Shown: in pieces, positions 36,148 through 45,812 of the stretch
Numbering within the stretch: the first letter of the stretch is position 1
Layout: each line of letters opens with the position of its first letter
Translations under genes and position numbers: made by a program
The notes under the pieces: model-generated
What the model was told of the DNA's origin: nothing
Database searches by the model: none
The model's input: the letters and a program-made list of their open reading frames with translations, nothing else
Source: Pseudomonas fulva NBRC 16637 = DSM 17717
GTDB taxonomy: Bacteria; Pseudomonadota; Gammaproteobacteria; Pseudomonadales; Pseudomonadaceae
Direction: 5' to 3'
Assembly: GCF_000730565.1 (NCBI RefSeq)
Contig: NZ_BBIQ01000022.1
Location: forward strand, 1-64,000
Length of the DNA stretch: 64,000 nt

Positions 36148-39100
36148 CTACTGGCTCATACCGCTGAGTACATCTTCGGGATCGTAATGGTAGCGAGCAG
36201 CACCGGTGGGTCCATCGACACTCTGCAGCCGGTTCAACGCATCGTACGTCAGGGTACGGCCGGCTTCGTCCTGGATCAGGTTGCCATTGGCATCATAGCG
36301 CAGCTGCACCGCCGGCAGAGATGAATGCTCGATGGAGGTCAACTGCGCTGGGTCCGCGGCATTTTCGAATTTGTAGATGACCCGCGAACGGCTATTGTCG
36401 GCCGCAGTGGTCGTCAACAGGTCGATGTTGTCGATCGCATCCAAGCGGAACAGTTGAGTCTTGATTTGCTGGCCATAGGGGTCAATCGGACATTGCTCGC
36501 CCGCGCAGTTGTAGTCGGTCAGGCGTCCGCGCAAATCGTATTTGTAGGATTCTTCGCGTAGCACACCGGTTTCATCGGACAGTACCCGCAGGACGAGCTT
36601 GTCGACGTCATCATAAGCTTGGCTGAGGGTCTGAGTATGCTCGGCCACGAAGACCCACTCGCCCGTATCCTCGTCCAGCGCAAAGCGGCCGAACTCGAAG
36701 GTGCGTAGGTCTTCGCGATCATGTGGGTCATACCGCAGTTGCGTACGCAGCGCCTGATCACTGGCCATGTCCCGGGTGGTCGTGGTGTGCAGGCGACCAA
36801 ACAGGTCGTAGCTGAAGTGGGCCTGAAGCAGCGGCTGGTCGGTTAGTGCGGCGTACAAGGTGGTGCATTTCAGCTGCCCCAGGGCATCGTAGTCGTTGCT
36901 TTGAACCTGGCCGAGCACATCCTGGTACGCCAGCAGACGGCTGCGATAGCTGTAGTCGTAACGCATCTCGAAGGGCGCAGCCTCGCCCTCAACCCAGCGC
37001 CTTTCCACTTTCACGTCCCCATTACTGAAATGATCCCGAGTCAAGCGCAGGTCAGGGATTTCACAGTCGATCAAGCGCGCATTTTGTGGATCGTGGGTGA
37101 AGCGGGTGGTGACGCCGCCGACCGTACGCACCGTAGGCTGCTCGCTGAGGCTGGGCTGGTACTCGTAATGGACACGCTCGCCGCTGGGCATGGTTACCCA
37201 GCACGGCTTGCGCTGGCCGGGTTCGTACTCGAAGCGCTGCAGGCGCCCCCCGGTCGTGGCGCTGATACGCCGGTTCAGGCCGTCGAAGCCTTGTTCACCC
37301 AGTAGTTGATCGCCGCCGCGGCTGCTCGATACGCTGATACGCGTGGGCAGGTCTTCGCGGCTATGGGCGGCAAAGCTTCGCCGCACTTGGGCAGCATCGG
37401 GCAGGGTGTGGATCACCAAGCGCTCGAAGGCGTCATAGGTGTATCGATTGACACGCTGAGGTTTGCCCGCCATGCCTACGCTCTCCTCGAACAGGCGCCC
37501 AAGCCCGTCGTACTGATTGCGTTGCAGGCTGATGGCGTCAGCTGGCTCCAGCTTGCCAGGCGCAAAGCGTTCTATACGCGTGGGTTTATCGAACAGGTTG
37601 AGCCACGTAACGGTGATACCGCTGGAGACGAGGTTCCCCTGCTCGTCGAGTACCTCACGCCATTGGGTGATAACAGGGCCTTTGGAAGCAGGGGTACCGA
37701 CGGGGTCAGTGCGCGTGTACTCGCGCACGCCGTCTGGCCCAACCACGCAGTCCTGCTCGCCCCAGTCGTCGTACTCGAACGTGCTGGTCAGTTCCAGCTG
37801 CTGATCGCCGAGCCAGTCGATTTCGGTTTGCGTCTGCATCTGACCCAGTGCGTCGTACCTGGCGCGGTAGGTCTGGCGCAGCGTTTCGCCGAGCAGAGGG
37901 TGATCGACGTCCATGCGCTGTTCCTCGACCACCCGGTTCAGGCCGTCCAGATAGGTGATGGTCTTTACGCCCTTGACGTCAAACTGCCACTGTTCGGGCA
38001 CACCGTTAGCGGAATCTCGCAAGAAATACGTATAGCGTCGATTGGCTTCGTGGGGTTTGCCCGGCGCTACCGTCTCTTGGGTCACCCGTTGCAACGCGTC
38101 GTACTCGTAACGGATTTCGACGTCATTGTCATCGCGGTTGAGCAGCGGCTGGCCGGTGTGCAGCGAATGCTCCAGGGTGATCTGCTTGACCTCACCGTCG
38201 TACCCGGTCAGCGTCTCAAGCGTGTGCAAGACGCTCTGCCGGGTGTAGGTGCTCAGTGGCGTAGAGTAGTCATAATGGGTGACGGTATCGAGGGTCGCTT
38301 CGGGTGGATCCTCCGGTCCTGCGGGGTACTGCACGGTTTTTTCCCTCACCCGCCCCATACAGCTGGCTGCCTGATGTTCGTACTCATAACGCGTGCACTC
38401 CAGCCAGCGCTCGCCATCGTCCACATCGACCAGCGTTTCGCTTTCGACTTCGAACCACGGCACCGTCAACCTTGGACCGGGCTGCTCGGCGTCGTCAAGC
38501 GGCGCATAGGCCACATAGCTGAAACGTTGGCTGAGCACCGGTGCCAAGCCCTGCCCGTCGCTGGCCGGATAGGTGGTCGTGCTTTTGAGGTGCCGCACAA
38601 AGCCACTGGGGTCGTGCGGATGCCCTTCTTGCTCCGCCGCCTGGAACCATTCGTTGCGCACCTCGATGCCGTTGGCTTCCTTGCGGGTCAAGACGTTGCC
38701 ATGGTTATCGTAGGTACTGATAACCGATTCCGAACGCGCGGGTACTTCGCTGCCGACCACCACCCACCGGCGCGTTTCCTCGGTGGGCAACTGGAACGTG
38801 GGCGGCTGGCGGTGGAAGCCACCTGCGTTAATGGTGTATCCCGTAGCAGAGGTTTGTTGGCAATTGCCTTGCAGGGTCTTTACTTCAGTCAGCAGATGGT
38901 AACGGTTGAAGGTGCGGGTGATGCTACGAATCTCCTGGCCTTCCTGTTTCCAGACCTCCACGCTCTGATACTCGTAGGTATCGCTGTCGGCGAGTTTGTA
39001 GAGGTTATCCAAGCCATCGTCGCGCCATGGCAGCGATGTGCCGCCACCTATGAAGTTGTGCGCGCCAGGGTAGCGGTAGTCCACATCCACCAAAGGCTGC

Positions 39101-40008
39101 CCTGCCCCGGGTTCGATTTGATGCCGGGTGACCCGGGGAAGCGGCGAAGGCCGGCCGCTGCCAGCAGGGAATTGGTGACCGGCATCAGCGTATGAGAGCA
39201 TTTCCACTGCTCCCGTTGGCGTAGTCACACGGCTCAGACAGAGGTGCCCGTGTGTACGTACGTACATCATATCCCACCGCGCCTGTTCGACCTGCTTGCC
39301 CTGCGCTTCGCCCAATACACTGATGCGCTCGACCCGTTGATCATCCTCCTTGAGCTGCATGTCGTAGGTGACCAGGGGCGCTCCGTCTGCACCGACGAAC
39401 GGGTGCAGCTTCAACACGACGGCATTGGCCGTGCGAGCGGTCTGGAACAGGATACGGCGCTTGCCATCGTTCTGCTGAGTGTCGTCACTGATGGAGTCGA
39501 GTACCGGATGCTGGCTGTTGAACAGCCGATACGTGAAAGCCAGGCTCTGGCCCTGGGCCGAGAACAGCCGAGCCGGCAAGAATACCGGAGCCTGGTTACT
39601 GCCTTGGCGAGTCAGTATCTCTACCAAGCCCGAGCGGTGCTCAATCCTGAAGGCATCATCACTGTCACGATAGACCTTGAAATTGACCAGTTTCTGCTCT
39701 GCCAGCACCATCGGCTGCGCATTCCGGTCGGTGATGCGGTACGTTTCGCCTGTGCCCAAGGCCAGCACCTGGTTATCCGGTGTGTACTGGGATAACTGGA
39801 GCGTCCAGCCAGCGCCGTAGCCGGAGTCGATGATATTGAGGGGCGAGAATGACAACGTCGGTGTGAATTCCGGGCCCAGCAACGTATTGGCACAGAGGTC
39901 GGGCAGTTCGATCTTCATCGTGTATTGCCCGGTGCGCGGATCGACACCGCCCTGGATGAAGCTCATGAAGTTGAAGGCGTTGGAATGGAGTGAGTGCTTG
40001 ACGGACAT
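36148..40008 (-). CDS. Rhs/YD-repeat protein lacking the C-terminal core
   Basis: This 1286-residue protein has the N-terminus of a Pseudomonas group of Rhs-like proteins (HSNAFNFMSFIQGGVDPRTGQY) and many YD repeats (YDALQRVTQE, YDGLGRLFEE, YDALNRLQSV). No signal peptide is seen. It parallels the plus-strand Rhs protein from end to end but stops at YHYDPEDVLSGMSQ. At the matching point the other continues about 300 residues through the RHS-core region and C-terminal tip. No leftover core sequence is visible beyond 36148, where the adhesin gene lies. It may be a truncated copy, or a shell that works with another protein. It is last in the minus-strand run that starts at 50.0 kb. Confidence 0.85.
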   Translation of the reverse strand: MSVKHSLHSNAFNFMSFIQGGVDPRTGQYTMKIELPDLCANTLLGPEFTPTLSFSPLNIIDSGYGAGWTLQLSQYTPDNQVLALGTGETYRITDRNAQPMVLAEQKLVNFKVYRDSDDAFRIEHRSGLVEILTRQGSNQAPVFLPARLFSAQGQSLAFTYRLFNSQHPVLDSISDDTQQNDGKRRILFQTARTANAVVLKLHPFVGADGAPLVTYDMQLKEDDQRVERISVLGEAQGKQVEQARWDMMYVRTHGHLCLSRVTTPTGAVEMLSYADAGHQFPAGSGRPSPLPRVTRHQIEPGAGQPLVDVDYRYPGAHNFIGGGTSLPWRDDGLDNLYKLADSDTYEYQSVEVWKQEGQEIRSITRTFNRYHLLTEVKTLQGNCQQTSATGYTINAGGFHRQPPTFQLPTEETRRWVVVGSEVPARSESVISTYDNHGNVLTRKEANGIEVRNEWFQAAEQEGHPHDPSGFVRHLKSTTTYPASDGQGLAPVLSQRFSYVAYAPLDDAEQPGPRLTVPWFEVESETLVDVDDGERWLECTRYEYEHQAASCMGRVREKTVQYPAGPEDPPEATLDTVTHYDYSTPLSTYTRQSVLHTLETLTGYDGEVKQITLEHSLHTGQPLLNRDDNDVEIRYEYDALQRVTQETVAPGKPHEANRRYTYFLRDSANGVPEQWQFDVKGVKTITYLDGLNRVVEEQRMDVDHPLLGETLRQTYRARYDALGQMQTQTEIDWLGDQQLELTSTFEYDDWGEQDCVVGPDGVREYTRTDPVGTPASKGPVITQWREVLDEQGNLVSSGITVTWLNLFDKPTRIERFAPGKLEPADAISLQRNQYDGLGRLFEESVGMAGKPQRVNRYTYDAFERLVIHTLPDAAQVRRSFAAHSREDLPTRISVSSSRGGDQLLGEQGFDGLNRRISATTGGRLQRFEYEPGQRKPCWVTMPSGERVHYEYQPSLSEQPTVRTVGGVTTRFTHDPQNARLIDCEIPDLRLTRDHFSNGDVKVERRWVEGEAAPFEMRYDYSYRSRLLAYQDVLGQVQSNDYDALGQLKCTTLYAALTDQPLLQAHFSYDLFGRLHTTTTRDMASDQALRTQLRYDPHDREDLRTFEFGRFALDEDTGEWVFVAEHTQTLSQAYDDVDKLVLRVLSDETGVLREESYKYDLRGRLTDYNCAGEQCPIDPYGQQIKTQLFRLDAIDNIDLLTTTAADNSRSRVIYKFENAADPAQLTSIEHSSLPAVQLRYDANGNLIQDEAGRTLTYDALNRLQSVDGPTGAARYHYDPEDVLSGMSQ

Positions 40009-40047
40009 GGTGCCCCCCCGGCCTTGGCGGTAACAGTGGGTTGGATG

Positions 40048-40566
40048 CTATGGGAGATTACGAATCTTTACGCAGCTGAGTTGATGCTCCCATGGAGGAA
40101 CGATGGTAGAAATCACTTCTTTTTTAAGTAATTGGACACCCGCTACCACAATACCGCGGACCGGCGTGTCTCGCACTTCAGTCATTTTTACCCACCGGGT
40201 GGTCGTCGGATGTTTTATCGTTTCGACGTGGGCAGTCCAATTGTTTTCACGGGGCGGATGCACAGGCTTCACAGGCACCTCTTTACAATCAACTTGATCA
40301 TAGAACCGTATCTCCACCGCCGAGGCGACGTTGCTCATGGAAAAATAATCCGAGTTCCTCTTACAACCGTGATTTTCTAATCTATAGGTGTGCATCGAAT
40401 CACTTGGCGCCGGTATCGGGATGGAACAGGAATTGACAGGTGACTGATTTTCATAACGCTCAGCAATCAGCAACCTGCCGTAGTCTTGTGCAGCTACCGC
40501 ATCGGTCCCATGACTACACGCCTGGAGCAGCGATAGCACTGGCACCATCAAGTACTGGATTTTCAT
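40048..40566 (-). CDS. Putative lipoprotein of unknown function
   Basis: This 172-residue protein starts MKIQYLMVPVLSLLQACSHG, a short signal peptide with a lipobox (LLQAC) that predicts lipid attachment at Cys17. The rest is polar, with three further cysteines (NSCSI, HGCKRN, VDCKEV) and one near the end (SCVKI), possibly disulphide-bonded. I do not recognise the family. It lies between the Rhs gene (39 bases) and the first P47-like gene (16 bases), so it is probably part of this operon. It is the only protein of the minus-strand run with a visible export signal. Confidence 0.75.
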   Translation of the reverse strand: MKIQYLMVPVLSLLQACSHGTDAVAAQDYGRLLIAERYENQSPVNSCSIPIPAPSDSMHTYRLENHGCKRNSDYFSMSNVASAVEIRFYDQVDCKEVPVKPVHPPRENNWTAHVETIKHPTTTRWVKMTEVRDTPVRGIVVAGVQLLKKEVISTIVPPWEHQLSCVKIRNLP

Positions 40567-40582
40567 CGTCGACCCCTTTCAT

Positions 40583-43471
40583 TCAAGCGTTATTATGCAA
40601 GGTCAATACGGCGCGCTGGTGCGCGTTCAGAACGTTCGGCGAAACGCTGATGTGATCAAGGTAATTACGGTGCTCAGGCTTACTGGTTGACAAGTAACTG
40701 AAGCGACGGTAGTGGCTGTTGCCATTTTCGTCACGCAGCAACACGACCAGCGATGGTGTCAACCACCGCTTTACCCAATCCTGGAGAGTGCGCCTGTAAA
40801 CATCTTCCCGGCGCAAGTTCACCAGCACCAATGACCCAGAGGCATACCACCGTCGATCAACTGGCAGCGCGTCCAACTCAAGATCTTTGCGAATGGATTC
40901 CATGGCAGTATCAAACTCTACAGTCTCAGGGTAAGGTTCAAGAGAGTCATGGAAAATCAGCCCTGTGTAGCTGAACATCCGGTCATTCTGGCTGGGCCCT
41001 TCCCACGTGATCATCGAAATGTTCGGTGTTGTAAGCGGTGACACCCGATTTCCTTCCATACCCAGCACTTCACAGGATACGAATTTGGCGTGCGCGTAGC
41101 GGAACGTCCAGTAATCAATGGTCGTCAGGAAGAAATCGAAATCATCTTGCTCATTATTGCCGCCGCCGCCATCGACCCGTTGGCGCGTGAAACTGTAGTC
41201 GTTCTCGAGCACCTGCAACTGCGCCGCCGACACTTCGATCCTCGCGTTATGCACGGTGGTGTCGGTGGAATAATGCATCTGTTTGGAATCGGCCTGGAAA
41301 CCCGCATAGAATTGCCGGGTCTGCCCAGCGCCCGCTCGGCAGTGCAAGTACAGGTAAACAATGCTTTCGCGGTTAGTGACTGCACGCCGGGGCGCGGCAG
41401 CCGCCGCGCGCCCGTTCGCCAGGTGAAAGCGATTGGGTCGGGTACTGACCGCCCAGAGTTCAGGATCGCCCAGTTCGATGCCTTCGCGTTCCAGGGCAAG
41501 CGTGCTCACGCGCTCAGGCGTGCGTTCGTGGTAAAGCCCCAGCGTTGCCAATTCGGTCACGCTCAAGGGATAGTCCTTACCATTGACCTGAGCTGTCTCG
41601 ACATAGACTTCCAGTTCCAACTGCTGGAAGCCATTGTTGAATTGGCGGCCCTGGCGGTTGCCATCCTGGCCGCTCATGACCCTGACCGTGAACTGATTCA
41701 GCTCTTTCCAACTGCCTTCCATTTCCAGGTCGCTATGCTGCACAACGCTGTGGCCGCTGGCGAACACCACGCCATTACTCACCACCTCACACGTCACCAC
41801 GCTGGTGCCACTGTGCTGGCCACGGCTGGAGAAGGCGCCAGTCTGGTCAACTTCACCCTCCCCTGATAACACACGCCAGCGGCGGTCGGCGCCTGGCATG
41901 AACTGCACGGGCTCACTCAGCTGCGCAGTTTGCCCATGTTGTACATTCGCCACATGGGCTGGGTACAGGCTCAAAAGCGGCTGGCTATTGACCATCACCA
42001 ATGCCGCATCGCGAGCTTGTCCGGCGTGCGCCTGCACCTGTTGTACGACCAGTGGCCGTACGCCAGGCCCGCGGTCGGGTACGAACAGCGCACGGTGCTG
42101 GTCCTGGTCGGACAACTCACCGTGAAACGGTTCGAGCAACGACCACTGCACCCCTTGTGCATCCTTCTGCCAGCCAGCCAAAGGAATCACCTCCTGTTGG
42201 TCTGGCCAGTAACTCGCAGCGTTGGGAAACGTCGCTACCGACTCGAAACTCACTTGCAGGCGAGCGGAGGCGACGAAGACCTCGCCCGGCTTTGTGCCAT
42301 CGAGCTCGGCGGTCACCACCACGGTCAGGCTCTGGTGGCCAATGTCCTGGGGGCTGGGCGCACTGTAGCGCCCCTTTGAGTCGATCTGCCCATGCCCTTG
42401 CGGCAAGTGGCTGTGGAGGCTTACTGCATGCCAACGGCTAGCGCTTACGGCCCTGCCCTGGCCGTCATGCAAGGTAAAACTCAGCGCCTCGCCTGCCTTG
42501 ATAACCGCTTCGGCGGGCTCCACCGAATAGGTGGTAACCAGCGGGTCGATATTGCCCAGCACCAGCATGTCGAAGGGCTCATGGCGCTCGGCCTCCACGA
42601 AGGCATAGGTGCCAGGAAACAACAGGCTATTGAGTATTTCCAGTTGTTGACCGTCTGCATACCTGGTCAACGAACGGTCCAACAGCAAACTGGCTGAGTA
42701 GTTACCATCGGGGATCAGGTAAGGGTAACTGCTGTCGGGGTAGTAGCCGTCGGCACTGTTGGCACTCACACGAATGAACACCAGTACCGCGCCATCGCCC
42801 TGATTGACAGCCTGACTCAACTTGGCGCCCGGCGCTGCCTGGGTGCGGATGATGAAACGCCGTGGGCTCAGTGGGTGATAGCCTTGAAGATCAACAATCC
42901 CCAGATCGAACTGGGTCATGCGTGCAGGCAGGCCATGAAACCAGGTTTCAAGCGCTGTCACCAGTTGCTCGTTGAGGGGTGGCTGGTCTTGCAGCAAACT
43001 GCAGCGCAGGCTGCTGCCATGGGCGAGGTCCAGGCTAACCCGGCCATGGCGATCGACCTCGCCTGTGACCAGCATCAGGTCCAGGTCAATCTCCAGGGTA
43101 TAGCCCATGGCCTCGGTCACGTTGAACGTGTTGATCAAGGCGCCATCGCTCAGCTGCACGGTGGTGCAGCGCCCTGCGATCAGATTCATGATCAAACGCG
43201 CCCGCGAATTGCTCAAAGAAGCGTTGATGAACGACAGTCGCGGTGCACCGAACTCCAGTCCCTCCAGCTCGATGACCGCCGCACGCGCGCCGGTGAACGC
43301 CAGCTCATCGTTGAAGGGCGGCAGAAAGCTCAGTGTATCCAAGCGCTGCTGATACTGTTGCATCAGCAAGCGGTTAAGCCTGGACCGGCTATAGGCCGCC
43401 ACTGCACCCCAGCCCAAGGTCGCGGAACCTTTACCCAGCCGCTCAAGCATTTGTCTTTTTGAATAGGCCAT
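40583..43471 (-). CDS. P47/TULIP-like protein with Ig-like modules and a unique C-terminal domain
   Basis: A 962-residue protein with no signal peptide. The first 300 residues align by eye with the two genes upstream: TLGWGAVAAYSRSRLNRLL near residue 18, then RLSFINASLSNSRARL, and FIIRTQAAP followed by GDGAVLVFIRVSA and YPYLIPDGNYSASLLLD. The GW-centred start resembles clostridial P47/OrfX proteins of the TULIP superfamily; this is my reading and is not proven. About residues 320-600 carry Ig-like modules, with GQIDSKGRYSAP as one motif. The last 350 residues, with NQFTVRVMSGQDGNRQGRQF and GFQADSKQMHY, are absent from the two paralogues and I do not recognise them. GAGGAT precedes the ATG. 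Confidence 0.6.
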   Translation of the reverse strand: MAYSKRQMLERLGKGSATLGWGAVAAYSRSRLNRLLMQQYQQRLDTLSFLPPFNDELAFTGARAAVIELEGLEFGAPRLSFINASLSNSRARLIMNLIAGRCTTVQLSDGALINTFNVTEAMGYTLEIDLDLMLVTGEVDRHGRVSLDLAHGSSLRCSLLQDQPPLNEQLVTALETWFHGLPARMTQFDLGIVDLQGYHPLSPRRFIIRTQAAPGAKLSQAVNQGDGAVLVFIRVSANSADGYYPDSSYPYLIPDGNYSASLLLDRSLTRYADGQQLEILNSLLFPGTYAFVEAERHEPFDMLVLGNIDPLVTTYSVEPAEAVIKAGEALSFTLHDGQGRAVSASRWHAVSLHSHLPQGHGQIDSKGRYSAPSPQDIGHQSLTVVVTAELDGTKPGEVFVASARLQVSFESVATFPNAASYWPDQQEVIPLAGWQKDAQGVQWSLLEPFHGELSDQDQHRALFVPDRGPGVRPLVVQQVQAHAGQARDAALVMVNSQPLLSLYPAHVANVQHGQTAQLSEPVQFMPGADRRWRVLSGEGEVDQTGAFSSRGQHSGTSVVTCEVVSNGVVFASGHSVVQHSDLEMEGSWKELNQFTVRVMSGQDGNRQGRQFNNGFQQLELEVYVETAQVNGKDYPLSVTELATLGLYHERTPERVSTLALEREGIELGDPELWAVSTRPNRFHLANGRAAAAAPRRAVTNRESIVYLYLHCRAGAGQTRQFYAGFQADSKQMHYSTDTTVHNARIEVSAAQLQVLENDYSFTRQRVDGGGGNNEQDDFDFFLTTIDYWTFRYAHAKFVSCEVLGMEGNRVSPLTTPNISMITWEGPSQNDRMFSYTGLIFHDSLEPYPETVEFDTAMESIRKDLELDALPVDRRWYASGSLVLVNLRREDVYRRTLQDWVKRWLTPSLVVLLRDENGNSHYRRFSYLSTSKPEHRNYLDHISVSPNVLNAHQRAVLTLHNNA

Positions 43472-43474
43472 GAT

Positions 43475-45760
43475 CTATCCTCGTGGATCTATGTCTGAGT
43501 GCGTTGTGGTTTCGGACCCGACCCATACCGCGTCCGGCCAACGCTCATCGAGCACCACGATCAGGTGCCCTTCCAAAAGACCGAAGGGGGAGTCCAGGTC
43601 GGCGAACACCAGCAGGAAACGCTCACCATCGTTCGAGCCTGGCTCATAACGGCCACGCTGCACGAAATGGCCCGGTCCGAGAGCCACGCGCCAATTCACG
43701 TCGGCCATGGACTGCCCATTGAACATCGCAGTGAACTGCCGACGCCCGGCAGCCAGTGGCGTACACGTCAGGGTGAGGCTCGATGGTTTTTGCCGGACCA
43801 GCACATGCAGTGAGCGCTCCTGCCCGCTGGTCACGTCGCGCACTTGTACCTCGTCCAGCACATAGTGCAGGTCCGCGACCTGGGCACCGGCGATGTAGGT
43901 GCGCTTGAACGGCGCCCCTTCCACGACGTCCAAGGTACCGCTGCCTGGACGCGGGTTGATAATTTGCCACTCAAGCTGCTCGCCGGTGGTCCCGGCCGAC
44001 AACTCCACCTGATCTTCCGACCAACACACCTGGATCAACGGATTGACGGTCAGTGCGTGAGGCAACACGGTGATCAAGCCAACCTGCTGTATTGCGGTGG
44101 AGGGTTGAGTGACGGTTATCCTTATCTTCACCCCATTCTCGTCAATCGCATGCCGTGGCGGCGCCGTGTAGACACCGGTGGTCGGGTCGATTCTGCCGGG
44201 CTCGCCCCGCTCACCCGGCAAGATTGCAACGCTCCAACGCACACCGACCTGTGGGGGATAGACGCGAAACACATGGGATGCACCTGCCGCCAAGTGGACA
44301 TTCTCGTCGATCAAGCGAAAAGCGTCGGCGCCTTGTGCCTTGACGAAGGCCGCCAGTCCATGGGGGTACTCGGCGTGCTCCACGAACAACGACGTGCCCC
44401 CGGGCAGCAAGGCGGTGGCCAACAACTGCTCTGGAACATAGGCCGTCAGGTTGCGTGAAAGCCCTTCGAGTATGGCCTGCTTGAGGACCAACCCAGCGGC
44501 GTGTTCGATTTGCGCCACCTCAGCTGCCGGCAAGGTGGGCATGCCCGATACTGGGGTGACTTCGCCGATAACACCCAAGGGCCAGTGGAAATAGCCCAGC
44601 AATAGCCCACCGGCGTCCTCGGCCGGGGTCGCCAGGCACAGGTCGAAGCGGTGCGACATGGTGAACGCAAAGGTTACTGCCAGCAGTTGCGGATACTGCG
44701 AGTCATGCCGGGTATAGGAGCACTTCAGCGCGAACTGCGAACGCCACGTCATCTGCACCCCATCGTCGTCGAACAACGCGCCCAAGGGCTCGATTCCGCC
44801 CGCCGCCGGCACTTCGAATGCTTCGCAGTTGAACATGAAATCACGTGCGCGCACCTGCCTACGAGCCCCGCGCAGCACACCGGAGGTCGCCCGCATCTCA
44901 GTCAATACCTGGCCCGCGTGGGTATAGCTGAACGAGGCAGCATCGAACATCCCAGTCAAGCCATTGGCGTAGGCCGCCCGGTGCAGGACGCGCCTGGACA
45001 GCAACACGCAGGCATTGGCTGGCACATCGCCGGGCAGGTCGTCGGGCAGCAGGAACGGAAAATTCGACCGGTCGCTAGGTAAGCTGCCGGTCGGCCCTTG
45101 TTCCAGCGATGCGAACAGCACCACTGCCAGCTGGCCATCGGCCTTGCTGTCATGGGTACGCAGAGCAAGCTGGCGCACACCCAGGAAGCGGTTGCCAGGC
45201 ACACTGGGGAAGTCGAACAGCGTACTGACACGCTTGCTCTCGGGCAGGGCATTGAACAATGCGCGGATAAACGCTGTGCTTTCCTCACTGCCTGCCACCT
45301 GATCGTTCAATGCGAAGTGCACCTGCTCGATCTGAGCCAAGTCCACACTCAGGCGTGGGCCGTCGCTGACAACAGGCAAGCGATACTGCAGGGCCAAGGC
45401 ATCCAAGGCATCGTGGGCACTGAGCGCAGTCACTTCGCCACGCTCCGTAGCTACCAGCAACCCCCCTTCCATGGCGACTGCCTGGGTCAGGCGCGGCGTC
45501 TGCCAGGACGCCTGGCCAGGCACCAGGCTTGCAGGGCCCAGCCGGTACCCGAACAAATGGTAGGTCAGTTTGGTATTGGCGATCTGCAGAGTCCCAGTCA
45601 GGTCATCAATGGCCGTGTGAGTCAACCACCGCTGCACATGGTGGGCCTGCAGCAGACTATTCAGTTGGCCGGCCGAAAACGCAGTGATGAAGTCCCACCC
45701 AGAGAGGTTCGGGTTATCACGCATCCAGGCCAGCAATGCGCCTAATGAATTACCAGACAT
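43475..45760 (-). CDS. P47/TULIP-like protein with Ig-like tail (divergent member)
   Basis: A 761-residue protein, paralogous to its neighbours but more diverged. LSGWDFITAFSAGQLNSLLQ near residue 19 matches the GW motif of the group, and the spelling GWD is closest to clostridial P47/OrfX starts. LALRTHDSKADGQLAVVLFASLE and FPFLLPDD correspond to conserved blocks of the other two. From about residue 500 come Ig-like modules: GRIDPTTGVYTAPP, ITVLPHALTVNPLIQVC, then a last module ending near HLIVVLDERW. No signal peptide or membrane helix is seen. AGGAGA precedes the ATG, and the next gene follows after three bases. Confidence 0.6.
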   Translation of the reverse strand: MSGNSLGALLAWMRDNPNLSGWDFITAFSAGQLNSLLQAHHVQRWLTHTAIDDLTGTLQIANTKLTYHLFGYRLGPASLVPGQASWQTPRLTQAVAMEGGLLVATERGEVTALSAHDALDALALQYRLPVVSDGPRLSVDLAQIEQVHFALNDQVAGSEESTAFIRALFNALPESKRVSTLFDFPSVPGNRFLGVRQLALRTHDSKADGQLAVVLFASLEQGPTGSLPSDRSNFPFLLPDDLPGDVPANACVLLSRRVLHRAAYANGLTGMFDAASFSYTHAGQVLTEMRATSGVLRGARRQVRARDFMFNCEAFEVPAAGGIEPLGALFDDDGVQMTWRSQFALKCSYTRHDSQYPQLLAVTFAFTMSHRFDLCLATPAEDAGGLLLGYFHWPLGVIGEVTPVSGMPTLPAAEVAQIEHAAGLVLKQAILEGLSRNLTAYVPEQLLATALLPGGTSLFVEHAEYPHGLAAFVKAQGADAFRLIDENVHLAAGASHVFRVYPPQVGVRWSVAILPGERGEPGRIDPTTGVYTAPPRHAIDENGVKIRITVTQPSTAIQQVGLITVLPHALTVNPLIQVCWSEDQVELSAGTTGEQLEWQIINPRPGSGTLDVVEGAPFKRTYIAGAQVADLHYVLDEVQVRDVTSGQERSLHVLVRQKPSSLTLTCTPLAAGRRQFTAMFNGQSMADVNWRVALGPGHFVQRGRYEPGSNDGERFLLVFADLDSPFGLLEGHLIVVLDERWPDAVWVGSETTTHSDIDPRG

Positions 45761-45812
45761 GAGCGTCTCCTGATTCGGTACGTTAAGTGCAAGCGTTCGC
45801 CCAAGCGACCTG

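Noticed and set aside
37306..39195. 629-codon open frame on the plus strand opposite the truncated Rhs gene
   Set aside because: The Rhs protein on the minus strand has clear YD repeats. The opposite frame shows no motif and is explained by high GC codon structure.
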